Source: Neocallimastix lanati (nom. inval.) (taxonomy: Eukaryota; Neocallimastigomycota; Neocallimastigomycetes; Neocallimastigales; Neocallimastigaceae). Taken from it: a stretch of 22,500 nucleotides of DNA. The stretch is from assembly GCA_016946835.1 (NCBI GenBank), contig JACVTC010000001.1:2015001-2037500 (forward strand), written 5' to 3'. The notes under the pieces were generated by a model. The model saw only the letters and a program-made list of their open reading frames with translations, was not told the origin of the DNA and did no database searches. The stretch's first letter is position 1; every line of letters begins with the position of its first letter. A program made the position numbers and the translations under genes. Shown here piece by piece: positions 20,171 to 22,500 of the stretch.

Positions 20171-20715
20171 TTGTTTATCTGAAGTATTTAAAGATTGAAA
20201 AAAAAAAAAAAGATGTGAAAAGTGAGTCTAATGTACTTTCATTGAAGTATTCATCACAAATGATAACTATTGATTTTGAAGTAATGTCGAGAACCTGATA
20301 ACCAGGAGAATAGGAAGAATATCCTAAGAAAATACCTGGTTTTGTTTTATTTTCAATTTTTCCCTTGTTTGTATCTATTAAGAAAAAAAAATACTTTTCA
20401 TCCAAAAACTTTTTAGTTTAGTTATATCAATCTTTATATTGAAAAATACTTCGTTGGGAATTTTAAAATTAATTTCATTATGTGGATTTAAATTGTACAA
20501 CGTACATCATGTACATTTAAAAGTTTTATCCCCCAAGTTAGGAGATAATTTAGCAGCATTGAGTAATGTTTTTGAGTAGTTATCTAATACTTGATTAACC
20601 CTTATGGCGTAACCACTTTATTGGAGATTAACCTAGTATAGAATGATTAAATCTAATTCCATTAATTTTAAGATAATCTATAAAACTAGAGTTAATGTAT
20701 TCTGTATTCTAAAAT
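20171..20715 (-). pseudogene. Ty1/copia relic: integrase C-terminal half
   Basis: Minus-strand reading gives RSDN then EYINSSFIDYLKINGIRF near 20.73-20.65 kb, the second catalytic Asp region of the integrase core. VLDNYSKTLLNAAKLSPNLG follows near 20.60-20.53 kb, then KIPNEVFF. KPGIFLGYSSYSPGYQVLD near 20.34-20.28 kb is the signature GIFLGY of the copia integrase C-terminal domain. Frameshifts and stops are frequent. The first catalytic Asp and the zinc-binding part are missing, because gag sequence lies directly upstream. Confidence 0.8.
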
Positions 20716-21199
20716 GTTATCAGATCTTCATATTGATAAACTTCTTTCTTGATATCTACCCTTTTAATACATTTTACTTTTCTTGATTTATGATACCTTA
20801 GATTTAATATATCTTCTTTTAAGTTCTTAAATGCCCTTTCAACGAATCGAAATGTAAATGAATACGCAATTCCGGCTTTATCTAATTTCTCTAAAGAATA
20901 TAAAGACTATTATTTCTTCACTCAGTTCTGATTTATTTTTTAAATTTGCCTCAGTATTATATACTATATATAGCGAGTTAAAATTATCTATATACAGGTT
21001 AAAATCATCATTTTTCAATTTCTAATTTCTTTATTTTCATTTCGATTTCAAATCGTCTTGATAGGCCTGTTTCTAAAAATCTTTCTTTTTAATTCTTTTA
21101 TCATTAAATATGTACTTGTGCAATTATTTAAAAGATCTTTCGTATATTCTTTGAGAATGTTCAATATTATAATTCTGACGATACTCTCATACTTTAAGT

Positions 21200-21239
<40 letters not shown>

Positions 21240-21525
21240 TGATATTTATATCTTTAATATTCTGTGATATATAATCACTTAATTCTTCAGAATCAAGAAA
21301 TAATATCAAATCTGAGTACCACTTGTGAAAGTTTTCATTTGTAATTTTTAAAATTTTGAATTTGTGATTTATTAATTATATTTGTTTGAATAATTGGAGG
21401 TACAGGATCATTATTCAATGATGTGCTTGATGTATTTGTTGAGCTTTATCTGTTGTCTTGGTTGTATTTATTGAAGTTTTTAAAGAACTATTCCCTGTAG
21501 TTGTTGAATTTTCTGATTTAGTCAT
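20716..21525 (-). pseudogene. Ty1/copia relic: gag
   Basis: An ATG at 21525-21523 starts MTKSENSTTTGNSSLKTS; the frame breaks after about 35 codons. Further pieces in other frames read ENFHKWYSDLILFLDSEEL at about 21.34-21.28 kb, STYLMIKELKRKIF at about 21.11 kb, DDFNLYIDNFNSLY at about 21.0 kb, and LKEDILNLRYHKSRKVK at about 20.82-20.77 kb. This order fits copia gag of the UBN2/retrotran_gag type. A 37-nt poly-T (21201-21237) sits where the sense strand encodes a Lys run. Gag is joined almost directly to integrase, so nucleocapsid knuckle, protease and N-terminal integrase are deleted. Confidence 0.75.
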
Positions 21526-21567
21526 TTTAATGTGATTCTTAATATTTCTATATTTTGACTTTTAATG

Positions 21568-21703
21568 AATATTTAATATTTAATATTTAATATATAATTT
21601 TTAATATATTTAATATCTAATATTTAATATTTAATATTTAATATTTAATATTTAATATCTAATATTTAATATCTAATATTTAATATCTAATATTTAATAT
21701 ATT
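21568..21703. repeat. (TTTAATA)n heptamer repeat
   Basis: About 19 tandem units of TTTAATA, several with a T-to-C change (CTAATAT). It lies in the 5' leader or LTR of the minus-strand copia relic, upstream of gag. Confidence 0.8.
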
Positions 21704-21736
21704 GAATTTTAATATTAACAATTGTTAATGAGTTAT

Positions 21737-21764
21737 TGAGTCATTGAGACGAGACTCTTATATA
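21737..21764 (-). promoter_or_regulatory. Possible LTR promoter: TATA box and Gcn4-like site
   Basis: The minus strand reads TATATAAG at 21764-21757 and TGACTCA at 21743-21737, about 230 bp upstream of the gag ATG. This less AT-rich patch (21730-21760) stands out from its surroundings. TGACTCA is the consensus for Gcn4/AP-1 type factors. Order is unusual, because the TGACTCA is downstream of the TATA. Chance occurrence is possible. Confidence 0.3.
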
Positions 21765-22030
21765 TGTTAAATATATAACATTTAAAACCAGAAATAATAT
21801 TTATATTTTATTTTGTTTTTTACTTTTTTTTATTTTATTGTTTTTACATTAAGAAAGACCTATTCATTTAAGTATATGTCATTACATGCTACCTATAATC
21901 ATTTATCTGTGATAGTCTATCATCATTGGAAACATTAAAAGTTACTCTGCATCATACTATCAAATAAAAAAATATTTTACAATTAATAATGTAGTATAAT
22001 GTATAATGTAATTAAATACATTACGGTGAT

Positions 22031-22038
22031 ATTTTACA

Positions 22039-22069
<31 letters not shown>

Positions 22070-22106
22070 TATAGACAAGGAAGAGAATACACATTTTACA
22101 ATTAAT
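22031..22106. repeat. 14-bp direct repeats flanking the mini-LINE
   Basis: ATTTTACAATTAAT occurs at 22031-22044 and 22093-22106, directly on both sides of the tiny insertion. A third copy lies at 21974-21987, so part of this neighbourhood was already repeated. Confidence 0.65.
22045..22092 (-). mobile_element. Extremely 5'-truncated LINE insertion
   Basis: On the plus strand 26 T are followed by ATAGACAAGGAAGAGAATACAC. The intact LINE has poly-T followed by AGACTAGGAATAAAC at 896-910; AGAC[AT]AGGAA is shared, 10 of 10 apart from the one variable base. With direct repeats on both sides, this is best read as the last 20 or so bases and tail of a LINE of the same or a sister family. Confidence 0.6.
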
Positions 22107-22255
22107 AAATACATATATATAATTTATAATTTATATATATGTCAAATTTTACATATAAATTGAATTAGAATAATATGATGGTAGTATAAATAAATTTATT
22201 AGAAACATATTTAAATTTTATATATATTTATTTTTATATTTTATAAAATATTAAT
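22100..22255. repeat. Direct repeat, right copy (possible decayed LTR)
   Basis: This partner of 19254-19390 begins at ATTAATAAATAC and runs through TATATATGTCAAATTTTACATATAAATT-type sequence (about 22133-22161) to TTTTATAAAATATTAAT. The mini-LINE sits just at its left edge. If these are LTRs, this is the 5' LTR of the minus-strand relic and should contain its promoter. Confidence 0.45.
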
Positions 22256-22500
22256 TTATTATTATTAAATTTTTTAATATATAAGAATATAAGAATTTTT
22301 AATAAATATATATATATTTTAATAAATATATATTTAATAATTATAATTTAAAATACTTATTATTTTTACTACTTTGTTATATTAACATACTACTATACTA
22401 TAGTAGAAATGATAATAACTGATTTATTTAATAAAATACATCATATTATTAACTGAGAAACAATAATTAATTTTTACAAATAAGTATGTAAAATGAATAA
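22256..22500. other. AT-rich end of window, nothing recognised
   Basis: Only TATATA/AATAAATA-rich sequence is visible. No ORF or RNA gene was found. Confidence 0.5.

Overview
This is a very AT-rich eukaryotic window. The code is standard, stop codons are TAA or TAG, and long poly-T and poly-A runs, ATT/TTTA-type simple repeats and dead retroelements separate a few genes. One gene has a clear GT-AG intron. Ty1/copia relics, an APE-type LINE, extreme AT bias and homopolymers of 20-50 nt suggest an anaerobic chytrid-like fungus (Neocallimastigomycota). That assignment is inference from composition and element types; no rRNA or housekeeping marker is present.

Left part (1-5905). Positions 81-370 hold two palindromic, MITE-like blocks. 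About 430-848 plus 5796-5905 is a decayed fragment of a LINE. It is split by a complete LINE of the same family, same strand (861-5783, minus). The complete LINE has an intact 1361-aa ORF with an N-terminal possibly RRM-like domain, APE endonuclease, reverse transcriptase and a C-terminal Cys/His knuckle. It also has an AATAAA signal, a 35-nt poly(A) and a perfect 12-bp target-site duplication.

Middle part (5906-18167). One cellular gene (7497-9476, minus) encodes a 659-aa coiled-coil protein made of six near-perfect 77-residue repeats. Several kilobases of AT-rich spacer follow. A dead Ty1/copia element lies at about 12.86-14.51 kb, minus strand; its pre-integrase/integrase segment is inverted. 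Beyond it lie simple repeats, an 18-bp minisatellite and a long hairpin.

Right part (18168-22500). A two-exon gene (18168-18996, plus, 174 aa) encodes a small coiled-coil protein. Its core motif matches one half-repeat of the 659-aa protein, so the two genes look like divergently transcribed relatives about 8.7 kb apart. A second copia relic (about 19.6-21.53 kb, minus) keeps gag, the C-terminal half of integrase and a linker, and is flanked by AT-rich direct repeats that may be decayed LTRs. A tiny LINE insertion (22045-22092), little more than a poly(A) tail, sits near the right end with a 14-bp duplication.

The two coiled-coil genes are probably the only host genes. Everything else readable is retroelement in various stages of decay. 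The most interesting items are the 77-residue repeat family and its small relative, the LINE nested inside its own older relative, and the inverted segment inside the copia relic.
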